Source of the DNA: Elysia chlorotica
Taxonomy: Eukaryota; Mollusca; Gastropoda; Plakobranchidae
Assembly: GCA_003991915.1 (NCBI GenBank)
Contig: RQTK01000793.1
Coordinates: forward strand, 9,438 to 73,437
Length of the DNA: 64,000 nucleotides
Reading direction: 5' to 3'
Under the pieces are notes generated by a model. The model was not told the origin of the DNA. It did not search any database and saw nothing but the letters and a program-made list of their open reading frames with translations. Below, in pieces: positions 11,699 through 22,744 of this stretch (the stretch's first letter is position 1; each line of letters starts with the position of its first letter). Both the position numbers and the translations under genes were made by a program.

Positions 11699-13434
11699 TC
11701 AAATACAACCGTTCTTCACCTCTCCTTCCTCCTCCTCCTCCTCCTCCTCAACCATCTCAAACAATAAATTATACGTCTTGCGGAGGAAGTTCCTTTTCCC
11801 CCGCCTTGACAGGGTGGCCATATGTGGCAAAAGTCCCCTCAGGCTTTCCATATCTTTGTTGTAGCAGGCTACACTGTCATACTCATAACCATTCGTCTCC
11901 GGCTCTAGAAATCGGGCTGCCTTCTCCACTTTAAATAAGTCCCCCATTTCTGGACCAGGGAACGACCTTTTAGTTTTAGTACCAGTAGCCCATGTATTGT
12001 TAGTAGTTATAGTACGTTTTCCGCCATGGGCTGGTCTGCCTAAAGCTTCTGGTGGCACGGTCGATTCCAGAGACTCTGCTGGGTCTTCCCCAGGCGTCGG
12101 AGTAGGTAAGCCTGGACTGTGAGCAATAAGAGTGGCAGTTGTTGTCTGTTGAACATCATCTTGACCGGCGCTTTCCAAGCTAGACTCGTCCCAAACTGGC
12201 TCAGTCTTGGAAAAACACCACTCGCTACTACTATTACTATTAGTATGACTAGTATTAATGCCGTTTTGCATGTGAGGCTCCAGAAAGCTCATCTGCTGAG
12301 CCATGAAGAACTGGAGCTTTTTCTTCCCACTAGGTGCTCCGTACTCGCTGGGGAGGTTCTGGTTAGCCATGCTCCGGCTGTAGGAGCCCCTCAGGTTTTG
12401 CCACCTTTTCTTGGCAGAATGAGCTGAAACAGTGATAGTGGAAAGGAGGTTAGCCTTAATGTTGTGTAGAATTTATAATGGTGATGATATATATATATGT
12501 ATATATAACATATAATAACATGTGTGTATATATATCGTTGACCGTTAAGCAACAACAAAAACAAACAAGCCCTTGGCACTAAACACTTTTACGTGAAATG
12601 GCTCTAAGTCTAATCGCCCTGATGCTGTAACTCGTACAACCAAACTACCACAAATATTATCTGACAGTCCTGCTAATAATATTGATATTGTGTTGCAGAT
12701 CCAATCTGCCAGTCTACAACTCCAAATGTTGGCGTTCTACCAGCTTTTATTATATCCAAACACTGGTGCCAAATGTGGTTAGTTGATGCACCTTTCGCGT
12801 GTCCTTCTAATCCTTGAAATAAAGTCCACACATAGTGTGGGTTCTCAATTAAACAGGTTCGATGAGTGAACGTGCATGTTATTGTGTGTGTGTGTGGTGT
12901 GTATGTGAGTGTGTGTGTGTGTGACTCAAAGTGTAGATTGCCCGACAACGCCAGGACTTTGTTTTGTTTTATCAATGCGCTTAGTGCATTCCAGCTAAGA
13001 AACCTAGTACTAGTAGTAGTATGAGTGTCTTGTGGTAAGGCACAACAGGTAAGTATGTAGGAAAAGTTAAAAAGTTACTTTCGTAAGTGTTAAAGTTCAT
13101 TGAAGTCAAAATAAAAATACTAAACTAAAACGTAGCTTACAAGCCTACAAGACTAGATCTATAGTAAAACTCGTACGTTTATAATGTGTGCGTGTGTATG
13201 GGTGTGTGTGTGTGTGTGTGGGGGGGGGGGGTTGGGGGGGGGATGCTTGGTGTACAGATAGTCACAAATCTCACCTCTGCAACCCAAGTTGTCGGCAACC
13301 ACTTTCCATGCCGCATCAACCGTGAACCTGTCCTTGTAACCTGGTTGTCTGGGGTTGTAAAGGACGGGGTGACTCTTCACTTCCTCTATCAGCCTCTCCG
13401 TGAAAATTCGATCCGTCAATGATGGAGTAGACAT
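11699..13434 (-). CDS. MADF-BESS domain protein (2 exons)
   Basis: Two exons on the minus strand: 13434-13275 and 12423-11699, joined at a GTGAGA donor and a TTTCAG acceptor with matching phase (1). The product is 294 aa. Residues ~10-100 form a MADF (Myb/SANT-like, Adf-1 type) domain, starting 'FTERLIEEVKSHPVLYNP', with 'AAWKVVADNLGC' before the junction and 'AKKRWQNLRGSYSR' and 'QMSFLEPHM' after it. A low-complexity Ser/Thr/Pro linker follows. Near the C-terminus 'DMESLRGLLPHMATLS' and a basic helix resemble a BESS motif, followed by an acidic run of eight or more glutamates. MADF-BESS proteins are usually sequence-specific DNA-binding regulators; the role here is inferred from the family. 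The start at 13434 is chosen as the ATG nearest the domain; an in-frame ATG at 13491 is possible. Target genes are unknown. Confidence 0.85.
12424..13274 (-). other. intron of the MADF-BESS gene
   Basis: Contains TA and GT dinucleotide tracts (about 12488-12535 and 12885-12925). No further exon is needed, because the two flanking exons join in phase inside the MADF domain. A G-rich run lies at 13221-13241, about 35 bp downstream of the donor (on the gene's strand). Confidence 0.8.
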
Positions 13435-13499
13435 ACTAAAATTTCCATATAAAAGTTGAGAAATAACACTTTGAAAATTAACTACAAACACGGTTGCTT

Positions 13500-13551
13500 C
13501 TTATGTACGTGAGAGAGTGAGTGAGTGAGTAAGAGAGAGAGAGAGAGAGAC

Positions 13552-13583
<32 letters not shown>

Positions 13584-13635
13584 TGGGGGGGTTGAGAGAG
13601 AGACAGAGAAGAGAAAGAGTGAGTGAGTGAGTATG
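13500..13635. repeat. (GA)n microsatellite
   Basis: GAGT and GA repeats on the plus strand, just upstream of the MADF-BESS start codon. Pyrimidine-rich on the gene's coding strand. Confidence 0.9.
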
Positions 13636-13916
13636 GCGGGGTCCACACGCCGGTCTAGTCCTTCAAGTTCCATGTTGGCACCTGTGCGTGGTACTGGCGA
13701 GGTTCAACTTTACAAGCGTGGTATGGAGATGTTGAACGCTAGGCGCACCAGGGCCATTAACTACTTTACCATGCAGGAAGGGAAGAGACCAAAATTAATT
13801 GTATAAGGGTACCAGAGAAATTAAGAGAAAGACAGAGATCAAGATTGTGTATAATCTGTAATGGAGACAGAGGCGCAATCTTCATAACTTTTTTTTTCAA
13901 ACAGTAGGGGGGAGTT

Positions 13917-13990
13917 GACCAATTGTGGGTTTCGAACCATGGATCTCCTGATTGAGAGACTAACGCTCTACCACTTGCGCCAGTTTGTCA
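13917..13990 (-). repeat. tRNA-like element (SINE head or tRNA relic)
   Basis: On the minus strand this carries an A-box-like 'tggcgcaagtggtagagcg' and a B box 'ggttcgaaacc' about 35 bp apart, inside a 70-bp tRNA-sized frame. The anticodon stem does not pair well, so it is probably a SINE head or pseudogene. A GA array follows on the plus strand. Confidence 0.5.
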
Positions 13991-13993
13991 TTG

Positions 13994-14007
13994 AGAGAGA
14001 TAGAGAT

Positions 14008-14061
<54 letters not shown>
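13994..14061. repeat. (GA)n microsatellite
   Basis: GA array on the plus strand, starting with GATA-like units next to the tRNA-like element. Confidence 0.95.
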
Positions 14062-14064
<3 letters not shown>

Positions 14065-14254
14065 GGAACGCTAAGATTGAATTTTTCCGACAAGAGAAAT
14101 GGTATAATTTTCATAATAAAAATGAGGATTTGAGAGGCTAAATTAAAATCACATGGATAGGAGGCAATTGCAACAAAAAAGGCGGAATTTGACTTGTAAA
14201 AGAAGAAATTCAGCCTTAAGGGTGAAGATTTTTGCCATTAAATTTCAGAGAGGA

Positions 14255-14437
14255 AGGGGAAGTGAGAAAGAGAGAGAGATGGCGAGAGAAAGAGAGTTAG
14301 GGAGGAAGACAGAGAGAGAGAGAGAGAGAGAGGAAGAGAGAGAGAAAGAGGGAGAGAAAAAGAGAGAAAGAGAGAGAGAAGAGAGAGAGGAAGAGAGAGA
14401 GAGAGAGAGAGAGAAAGAAAGAAAGAAAGAGAGAGTC
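14255..14437. repeat. (GA)n / (GAAA)n purine tract
   Basis: About 180 bp of nearly uninterrupted purines (GA, GGAA, GAAA units) on the plus strand. The purine-only strand makes arginine/glutamate frames without stops. Confidence 0.95.
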
Positions 14438-14754
14438 ACGATACTTAAAATAGTCATGTCTTTAATCCAACCCTAAAACTAAAGTTCAACGGAACAAAGC
14501 CGATGCTCGATGACGTCATGCCAGCTGAAGTTAATTAACAATCATAGCCAAGTGCGATTGAATTTGAATAATTAACACAGCCAATTGAATTAGGCTACAC
14601 GTGTGATTTATGTTGTTAGGTCCAGGGTGAGCTGATTTTAAAATTAATAAATTGAGGACTATTACGTTTTGAGTGAATAGAAATAAAGAAGCAACAACTT
14701 CAAGCTAGAACTAATGATGTCATAACTATCCAGTCTGTAAAAGTTCTAGAGGAT

Positions 14755-15022
14755 TGGGCTAACTGGGTCTTGGCGTAAATCACACGATCGGCAGATTTAT
14801 TTGTCCGAATTTCATCCCCTGTTACTGGTTGGGTCGGTGTCAGTATCATGTGATCGGTTGAGACAGGAGTCATGCAAAGACCTTATAATAAGGTCTTTGG
14901 AGTCATGGTGTCCCTGCCCTGTCTCGTGTGTGGCAGCACATAAAAAATGTCAGACGTCAGTCTTGGTGCCCGTCCATAATATAGTCTCTATAGTGCTGAT
15001 GTTGGACATTAAACAAACTTAA
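14755..15022 (+). repeat. SINE copy with palindromic insertion
   Basis: Sense copy. The head is diverged, the body good ('ctggttgggtcggtgtca', 'ctgtctcgtgtgtggcagca', 'gtcagacgtcagtcttggtg', 'gttggacattaaac'). The block 'ggagtcatg' is present twice (14866-14874 and 14899-14907), separated by a 24-bp insert. Within the insert, 14876-14898 is a perfect palindrome with 10-bp arms (AAAGACCTTA and its complement). Confidence 0.85.
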
Positions 15023-15170
15023 CAGGCGGTATTATAGAAGGACATGGTCTAGGTCCATTGGTACTGTGTACGTAGACACCTAAGCGTACATAACTGATCT
15101 CTCAGGTAGACACTCATGGTGTGTTTGGCCCTGCAATTCAGCGTACCGGTACTAATGACAAAAATCATAT

Positions 15171-15970
15171 GCACCCCAAACGCAACCTCGATACATGTAC
15201 CTTCCAGTACATGCACTACGATAATGAGTAATGTATAAACTCTATGGCTGAGGGGGGGGGGGTATTTTTATGTAAAGAGCAGCTGTTTAGAATTACTAAT
15301 AGACTACCACTTAGTGCCAGTCTTTTCTTTCTTTTTTGCTTATTTTTTTCCTCTGATTCTGAATCTTTAGTTCATCAGAAGCAGCTTGAATAGATTAATA
15401 CATGTACTAATCTTGATCTAGACGTAAACTCTGAGTCAAATCACAGAATGCAAGATAACTTAGGGGCTTCAGTGAGATTGTTTAACGTAGGCTGAATAAT
15501 ATAAATTACTATTGGCAGCCCGGCTGGGAATAGTCACTCTGAGACTAAATAATTGATCTAATATAATTATGCACCCCAAACGCAACCTCGATACATGTAC
15601 CTTCCAGTACATGCACTACGATAATGAGCAATGTATAAACTCTATGGCTGAGGGGGGGGGGGGGTATTTTTATGTAAAGAGCAGCTGTTTAGAATTACTA
15701 ATAGACTACCACTTAGTGCCAGTCTTTTCTTTCTTTTTTGCTTATTTTTTTCTCTGATTCTGAATCTTTAGTTCTTCAGAAGCAGCTTGAATAGATTAAT
15801 ACATGAAGCCTACTAATCTTGATCTAGACGTAACTGAGTCAAATCACAGAATGCAAGATAACTTTGGGGCTTCAGTGAGATTGTTTAACGTAGGCTGAAT
15901 AATATAAAATACTATTGGCAGCCCGGCTGGGAATAGTCACTCTGATACTAAATAATTGATCTAATAATAC
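15171..15970. repeat. 400-bp tandem duplication
   Basis: Copy 1 starts at 15171 and copy 2 at 15571 with 'gcaccccaaacgcaacctcg'. The copies remain alignable to the ends ('aataattgatctaat' at 15547 and 15949). They differ only by a few substitutions and small indels (G-run length, 'acatgtac' against 'acatgaagcctac', 'gtaaactctgagtc' against 'gtaactgagtc'). The duplication is therefore recent. It has no coding content. Confidence 0.93.
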
Positions 15971-16079
15971 TTACTTCATGTTCATTTGAGTGTCTTATGG
16001 AGAATTCCATCAAATTGAAAACGATGTCAGACTGTCATGCAAGACGTTGCTAGATGCTGAATGCCCATCTAGACTAGTG

Positions 16080-16335
16080 TCAGACTAGCCACAGAGCGAG
16101 GCTGTGTAGCCTACGCACGGAGTGTAATGTGCTCATTTGCACAATGCGTGCTTGGCCAGATACACAGACATCGCTTCCATCTGTGCGCGATATAGCACGA
16201 CGCACGGCGCGCTGAACGCCGTGAACGGCTAGCAATAGCAAGCAACAGCTGGAATCTAGATCTAGGCCTCGCACACAACGCAACAGATTGAACAGACGAC
16301 CAGCCCAGCAGCAGCATAGTGCGCATCCGTCTGTA
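16080..16335. promoter_or_regulatory. CpG-rich patch
   Basis: About 250 bp clearly richer in GC and CpG than its surroundings, with many CG dinucleotides ('tgtgcgcgatatagcacgac', 'gcacggcgcgctgaacgccg'). It could be a promoter or CpG island. No transcription start or exon can be assigned. The nearest recognised gene on a suitable strand is the MADF-BESS gene, whose ATG is about 2.6 kb away. Confidence 0.35.
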
Positions 16336-16458
16336 TCTGACAGGTCTGACATTCTATTTTTAGGTACAATATATCACGCATCCACGGCCTTTTTCACAGC
16401 GATAATGTAATCTTTGTTATTGATTTTGGAAAAAGGAAGGCAAAGGGTATATCATTTA

Positions 16459-16473
16459 TCATCATCATCATCA

Positions 16474-16514
<41 letters not shown>

Positions 16515-16536
16515 GTTATTATTATTATTATTATTA
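16459..16536. repeat. (ATC)n(ATT)n microsatellite
   Basis: Trinucleotide array. The minus strand reads as poly-asparagine/aspartate, an artefact. Confidence 0.95.
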
Positions 16537-16613
16537 AGCGTAAGTAGCCTATACACCTGTACATCTTTTTGGATTTTGAGATTTTTTCCCCTCTGCATAA
16601 TTATCTGTAGGCC

Positions 16614-16735
16614 TATTGTTCTTCTGCTATTTTCTGGTTTAATTTTGCTTTGGGTTGGCAGCATGATCATTCTGTATTGTTCTTCTGCTATTTTCCGGTT
16701 TAATTTTGCTTTGGGTTGGCAGCATGATCATGACT
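16614..16735. repeat. 61-bp tandem duplication
   Basis: Two adjacent copies (16614-16674 and 16675-16735), beginning 'tattgttcttctgctatttt' and ending near 'gcatgatcat'. They differ at very few positions (ctgg/ccgg and the very end). Confidence 0.95.
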
Positions 16736-17261
16736 ATTAATAAAAATTAAAAACGATAACGGAGTTTCTGAGAAAACTAACATGTTAACAAAGATCTGCT
16801 AAAACTTGAAACTTTTCGATTCCTCTATCATGAAAAGTGTTACTATTTATTTATTTATTTTTGGTTAATGGTAAAACATTTGGTTGTTGGGATTTGTAAT
16901 TTCGTGTTTTTCTGAGCTGTATGGCGGGTTCTATACTATTCTCATTTTACGCCAAAACCTTTCAGTTTAATAATTCTCAGTTTAAAAATAAACACCTATG
17001 ATTTAGAGCACCATAAGTAAGTTTAAATATCCGGTACGCAGATGAGACTTAAAATAATAGTAAAAACAAATGATCGAAGTTTCGTAATTTTTCTTGCCAT
17101 CCCTCATTCCACCTTCTCTCCATATGTCTGTCTGTATGTCTGCCTCTCTTTCTCTCTATCTATCTATTTATATATCTATCTAACAAACTATCTCTGTCTC
17201 TCTTTCATTATTAGGGATTTTAAAAATAAGCAGCAAGACAGGAATACAGTTTTTGAGAAAA

Positions 17262-17304
17262 ATATTGTAAGAGAGAGAGATGAAGGAAAGAGAGAGAGAA
17301 AGAA

Positions 17305-17350
<46 letters not shown>

Positions 17351-17372
17351 AAGAGAGAGAGAGTGAGAGAGA
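17262..17372. repeat. (GA)n microsatellite
   Basis: GA array with AAAG interruptions on the plus strand. Confidence 0.95.
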
Positions 17373-17802
17373 TGCATTTTGTCCATTTTGTTTGGAATTT
17401 TGAGAGAACGAGCTTTTCAAAAAAGCTAAGAGATCGTTCTCAATAGGTTAACCTTTCCTTAGACTCTTGGGCTAAGAATTATAGAAGAAGGCAAAGGTTA
17501 ATCATTAGAAAGGAGCAAGTTATAGTGTATGTAGTTATAAGCTAGCTTATATAAAACTCGAAAATACTTTTTTTTTTAAGTTAGAAGATTTTCAAGTTTG
17601 TTATGATCAGATCATGCAATGCTTAAATATGAGTTAAATGCACAATGAGGCAATTATTAAAAGTAAAAAGTAAAAGTAAAAGAAAAAAACAGTTATTATG
17701 TAAATTTCATAACACTAGGGGAGTAAAATTCCAATGTGATCCTACAAAAAAAAAAGATCATCATTTTTTTTAAGTAGTGTACCTTTAAACCAAAAATACT
17801 TT

Positions 17803-17874
17803 ACCGAAACCCGGGATCGAATCATGAACCTTTAGATCTCCAGTCGAACGCTCTCCCAACTGAGCTATTTCGGC
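17803..17874 (-). pseudogene. tRNA-Phe-like relic (GGA in anticodon position)
   Basis: The 72-nt reverse complement starts 'GCCGAAATAGCTCAGTTGGG' and ends 'GATCCCGGGTTTCGGT'. Acceptor stem, D arm with A box, and B box match the canonical animal tRNA-Phe almost base for base. The anticodon loop reads CTGGAGA instead of CTGAAGA, giving GGA instead of GAA. The anticodon stem and the 5' side of the T stem have mismatches, and the first acceptor pair is G-T. It could be a pseudogene or the head of a tRNA-Phe SINE; a functional GGA tRNA is unlikely. Confidence 0.75.
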
Positions 17875-17879
17875 TCGTA

Positions 17880-18209
17880 TTAGCGCCCAGTGTTGCTATA
17901 ACAATTAATTGTTTTACAATACCGCCGGTAACATAAGACTGCGGCCTACTGCTTATACCTAATTGCACCATGGTGTTATTTTCATTCAGATATTTTTGTT
18001 TATCTAAAAGTAAATGTTAGACGCCCATCAGTGTAAGCTTCACATCTCTTCCTGTCTCTTTCTTTTTTTTTCTCCTTCACTCCCTTTCCTCACTCTGTCC
18101 TGTCTTCGCTATTCTTTCCTTCACTTTTCTCTATCGTTTAATCAAAACATCACTTCAAGAAATAGATAAAGTGTATCAATTTAATGCCCAGAGTTAAGGT
18201 TCAGGTGGC

Positions 18210-18245
<36 letters not shown>

Positions 18246-19342
18246 TTTTCTAGTTGTTCTGTTTTTTTCCAAACCAAAAAATGTGAAATTGCATGAGCTA
18301 AACCCCTAATATAAAATTAGTTTTTCTTATAACCTAGCTTTTTGGGTTCAGTGGTTGCTGACGCAATGATTGTGTCATGCAATGTCTGGAAATGAAAATG
18401 AGATTTTTAAATTAGCTTCCTGCAAAGTGATTGAAGAATCAACATCTAGCCTAAGACAATATATTAAGGTAGGTATTAAAATAGATAAGAATGTTACAAA
18501 AATTCACAAAACACGTTGGACTTTAGGATTCAAGTATTCACCACACAAAAAGCATGATAATAATGTTATCATGAAAAAAAAATGTATTTCTGATTTTACA
18601 GAAAAAAAGAAACAAATGAAGTACATCTAACCGATAGATTAATTCGGTACTTTTGGGTACCCATGTTTTCGGAATCATGCATGCACAAAATCGTAGCCAC
18701 TTCACGTTGTAGTGGTAAATACCGGTTGGGGGTTATAAATCGCTTTGTAGAAAAAAATCACCCAATTCTTCCACCTCGTCTGGAGTGTTCCTCTTTCTGA
18801 AACTAGTAAAAGAACTTCCACTGGCGATTGAATCAAGTCTTCTCTTGTCGACACGGTTGGAACGCTCATTCGTCTCTTTGAGAAGAGAACCAGTTTCGGA
18901 GTCTGAAGGCTGGAGAAAAAGTTTGGAACATTATCTTAAAGCAGGGTTTATTGGCAATAAAAATGTGCACGCTTTCTAGTTGCGTTTTCATACATGTGTT
19001 AAACTAATGTTCTTAAACTGTCCTCTTAATTGATTGAACACATTTAATTTGAAGACATACAAGAGGATGAATGAAATGATAAGGCTCCTAAACAATCATA
19101 GCAGAACACTCAAAGTAAAGTTCTTTGCTATGAAGAAAATGTAAGAAAAATTCAAAAGGAAGGGAATGCACTAAACGAAGAGTACCAAATCATACATTAC
19201 AACAAAAGTAGACAAAGACTGCCAGAAACAAACCAAGCATCACTATTGACCACTCCATTTTCTCCTGAAAAGTTTTTACAGAGAAGATACTGAGATATCT
19301 GTGGAAGACAACAATAGAATGGTAATTTTTGGCCAGTTATTG

Positions 19343-19345
<3 letters not shown>
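17880..19345. other. non-coding stretch
   Basis: No gene recognised. Short CTG/TTG repeats lie at 18208-18246. Open frames at 18370-18630 and 18785-18979 have no domain I can name and no splice context. Confidence 0.4.
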
Positions 19346-19551
<206 letters not shown>

Positions 19552-20089
19552 CCCTCCCCCCATTTTCTACCTCCTATTTTAATAACTCCGAATAATGTCA
19601 TTGTTTAAAAAAATACAACCATGAAGCGATTTTGTTTACATTTTGTAAGAGAAAGAGGTCAGACCCAATGGAAACTATTGAGACAGAGCAGGTATGACTA
19701 AAGAAGTTAAATATAATAATTATTGCAGTTGTTATACCCAAAGAGGGCCTCGTTACCAATACTGTAAAACAGCTTCTTTGTTTAAGGCATCATGGGAATT
19801 ATTTTGGTTTGGATTGTCTGTTTCTTATCATACATTGCCAATGGCTATAAAAAAAAAACATGTTGATGCTCCCGTCCTGCGGCTGTTGCTTTTAGAAGAC
19901 GAAACAACCGATATTGTTTGAAAGAGCTCTTTTAACTAATCCATTGATTTATTTGTTGTTATTTTTAAAGCTGAAATTGCTATTCGGTTTGGATTTTTAT
20001 TTCCTCACGTCAATCAGCAGAAACTAGATACTATCTTGTGGTAACACACAGAGTAGGGTTATCAGAATGGTTATGCTCATCTCTTTATA

Positions 20090-20347
20090 ATGGAGCCAAC
20101 ACTAAGAAACATCAGAATATGTAAGTGGCATAATTATAAAGATTACTTCACGATCCTATATACCTTCTTCAGAGGAAAGAACAATGTGCTTTTTTTTCGA
20201 CTCAGAACGCAACACATCCCCCTCAACTTTCATCTGAACAGACTCAACGCAGAACACACAGCACTTTGTCCACAGTGTGATGACAGTTTGGAGACCGTGG
20301 AAGACACACTTTTCCAATGCCCCAGTCTTAGCCAACCAAGACAATAG
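20090..20347 (+). mobile_element. LINE C-terminal fragment (Cys/His motif)
   Basis: The frame contains 'FFRLRTQHIPLNFHLNRLN', then 'CPQCDDSLETVEDTLFQCP'. This pattern (R.GH..L..HL, CP.C....ET..H.L..C) is the C-terminal end of LINE ORF2 proteins in Jockey/I/R1-like clades. The last histidine of the motif is replaced by aspartate. No reverse transcriptase precedes it; an isolated 3' remnant. Confidence 0.7.
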
Positions 20348-21170
20348 ATAGAAAGAGGGCAATGTGAGACAGAGAGGCAAGAAAAAAGGCAGAGCGACAG
20401 AGGAATAGGAAGAAAGGCAGAGAGACAGAGACAGACAAACAGACAGATAGACAGACGAAGGGGTAGAGAAAACTACAGAGGAAGACAGGAAGTATCAGAA
20501 AAATATACGTTGTTTTGTCTGTATGCTTGCTGTAACAAATTAATATGACGTTTATAGAATGTTAGCAACTTTGATAGCGTGTTTCACCAAATGAAGCCAT
20601 CACCATTGCGATTTGAAACAATTACAATGTATTCGGATATGTAACGTGACTAGATAGCGTCTTGGTGGAGTCTTAATGCTTTGAAAAAATACATTTGTTT
20701 TGATGAATGATTCCAGATTGTACATGGCTTTACTATGCCATTTTCATTGTAAGCTTTGTTTTAATTAATGAAAACTGTATTGTACCATTTTTATAGTAAG
20801 CTTTACTCCTGATATCTTTGCTATAAACATTAAGATTTTTCATAACTACGGTACCCGTCAATTACCTTTCCTTTTCATTCCTAATAACGGTATAATTTTT
20901 AACAAATGATTTCAGTATCCAGGCCTTCGGTGAATATTATAACACTAACGTTATTCCAAGTTCCACGCTGAGAGACAAATAGTGACTGTTTATGAGGGGA
21001 GAATAGGCCCTACTCGTCAACGTCCATTCAGGAAGGACTGTCAAAATGAAACCCTTAAAATTCCTTTCATCCCTTTCTATATGGGCCGTTGGTGTGGGTA
21101 AAAAAAAACCGGGAGCCTTGAGAACTTAGGCTGACAGTCCTTCTGAAAAGCAATGCCCTCATCCCCCTCC
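20348..21170. other. non-coding stretch
   Basis: A short purine/GACA-type repeat at 20348-20480, then AT-rich sequence without open frames. Confidence 0.4.
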
Positions 21171-21221
21171 TTATGTAAGATCTGTAATCAGTAAAATCAC
21201 ACGTTTGGACGAGTCACTCAC

Positions 21222-21470
21222 AAGACATAAAGGTCTGTCTTCTTTTTGTGGTGGTGATGCAGATCTGGAGCTGGGTCTACGTTGTGGAAATCTAGATCTA
21301 TGTCTGTTTTCACTTTGTCGTAGATCTTGACCACCATTATTAGGTCTAGATGTGGATTGTTGATCAAGTGATATTTGTGATTGTGTTGTTGAGGGGATTT
21401 GATTTGGATTGATTGTTGCCGCCAAGTATCTGGATCGTCTTAAACGGCGTGTCTTTTTCTCACCTGCCAT
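21222..21470 (-). CDS. candidate first coding exon, Arg/Ser/Gln-rich, unidentified
   Basis: The minus strand opens with an ATG in good context (A at -3, G at +4) at 21470 and encodes a basic, low-complexity 83-residue segment beginning 'MAGEKKTRRLRRSRYLAAT', with RS/RP-rich stretches. It meets a strong donor (GTGAGTG, 21221-21215). Seen: ATG, open frame, donor. Not seen: any downstream exon or domain. It may be a chance frame, helped by AGATCT repeats in its second half. Confidence 0.28.
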
Positions 21471-22282
21471 CGTAATGGATCTAATCTAGAATCTAGATCT
21501 TCCACAATCAAATTCGCTCATGATACAGTTGAGTCATGCTTCATATTCTAGATTCTAGATTATTCCTGAGTCAGTTGCCTTTGTGTTTTTTTAAGTGACT
21601 GGTGATAAACTTTTTAGAATTACCACTCTTAAGGGCAAAATTGCACACCGTTTTTTTTTTAATTATTCTAAACGCGCTACTTTTACAATGAGGAGGAGGA
21701 CACAGGTTGATCTAATAATACACATTGGCCTATGTAGGAGGGGTACATTGAATTTCCATATATAATCAAAGGTCTAATAAAACATTGCTTTTTAAAAAGT
21801 GGTGTTCAGAATGTCCCTAATCTGAAGTATAGCCGTTCATTTAAAAATGTTTTGCAATTTTCAAATGATTGAGTAAGTCTGCGGAGATAGGCAAAAATCG
21901 AGGCGGGGAGCCCACAATGAACATGAAATTTGTTCTATACATAGATAAATATTGTGGTCCATCTTTTTTTTTCTCGGATATAATTTACCTTTTCAGATTT
22001 CTGGATTCGTCTTTATGTTAAGAAGCTTTTTGCAGACACTGCATTCTCCTTGTCAATGAAAAAAAAACCCAAATGCCTTTGATAACCTTTCCCCGGTATA
22101 TTTCTGTTTCTAAGTATTTGGAAATACGTGTATAAATATAGTTTGGTTTCAAACGCATGCTATTATAATGATTGAATCGATCTTCATCTGCTTTAGCTAT
22201 ATGAACATTCAAAGACATCTTTAACTGACCTTCTGACAAAGAAAATGTAAAGGGGGGAAAACGATATTGGTAAACAACTTAC

Positions 22283-22353
22283 CTAATCGAAGTGGTGGAT
22301 GTGCGATAGATCCGATGGCTCTGGTGGGCGAATCTTGCTTATTTATAAATAAG
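22283..22353 (-). promoter_or_regulatory. possible TATA promoter and 5' leader exon
   Basis: On the minus strand a palindromic TATA-like element ('cttatttataaataag', 22338-22353) lies about 55 bp before a strong donor, AG|GTAAGTTG, at 22283/22282. A start about 30 bp downstream of the TATA would give a leader exon of about 30-40 nt. The next possible exon on that strand is the ATG-containing segment ending at 21470. This rests only on motif spacing. Confidence 0.22.
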
Positions 22354-22744
22354 TTTGGCTTTACTATGAAACATCTCAATAGAGATGTTATAAGGCGGAG
22401 CTTGACACCTCTCCCTGTAAGTAGGACCTGCCCCCCTAATAAAATCATAGTAGAACAGCAGCTGTTTCTTTACACGCCAGTGGGTAGGTATCCAATCAAT
22501 GATGAGTAAACGTGACTTGACCATTCAACAAGCACCTCAATGTGTTATATCCCGCCCACGGCTCCTTTCGGTTGCTGTGTTATACACATTTTTATATCCA
22601 TTCCCTCTTGTAAAATTCATCGTGAGGTGACTATAGAAACGTCAAAATTTAAAAGCCATACAGTAAAAATAAATATATGTTCGTCCACCACCCATATTTG
22701 CCACCTGCTGCCTGTTTGATTTATTAGTATGAACAAAAAAAATT

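Noticed and set aside
16080-16352. Cys/Leu-rich minus-strand open frame
   Set aside because: More simply explained by the GC/CpG-rich composition of this patch; two frames are open at once.
17803-17874. Functional tRNA gene
   Set aside because: Mismatches in the anticodon and T stems and an altered anticodon point to a relic.
21171-21221. Extension of the basic minus-strand frame to its stop codon
   Set aside because: A strong GTGAGTG donor precedes this part, so if the frame is real it probably ends at 21222.
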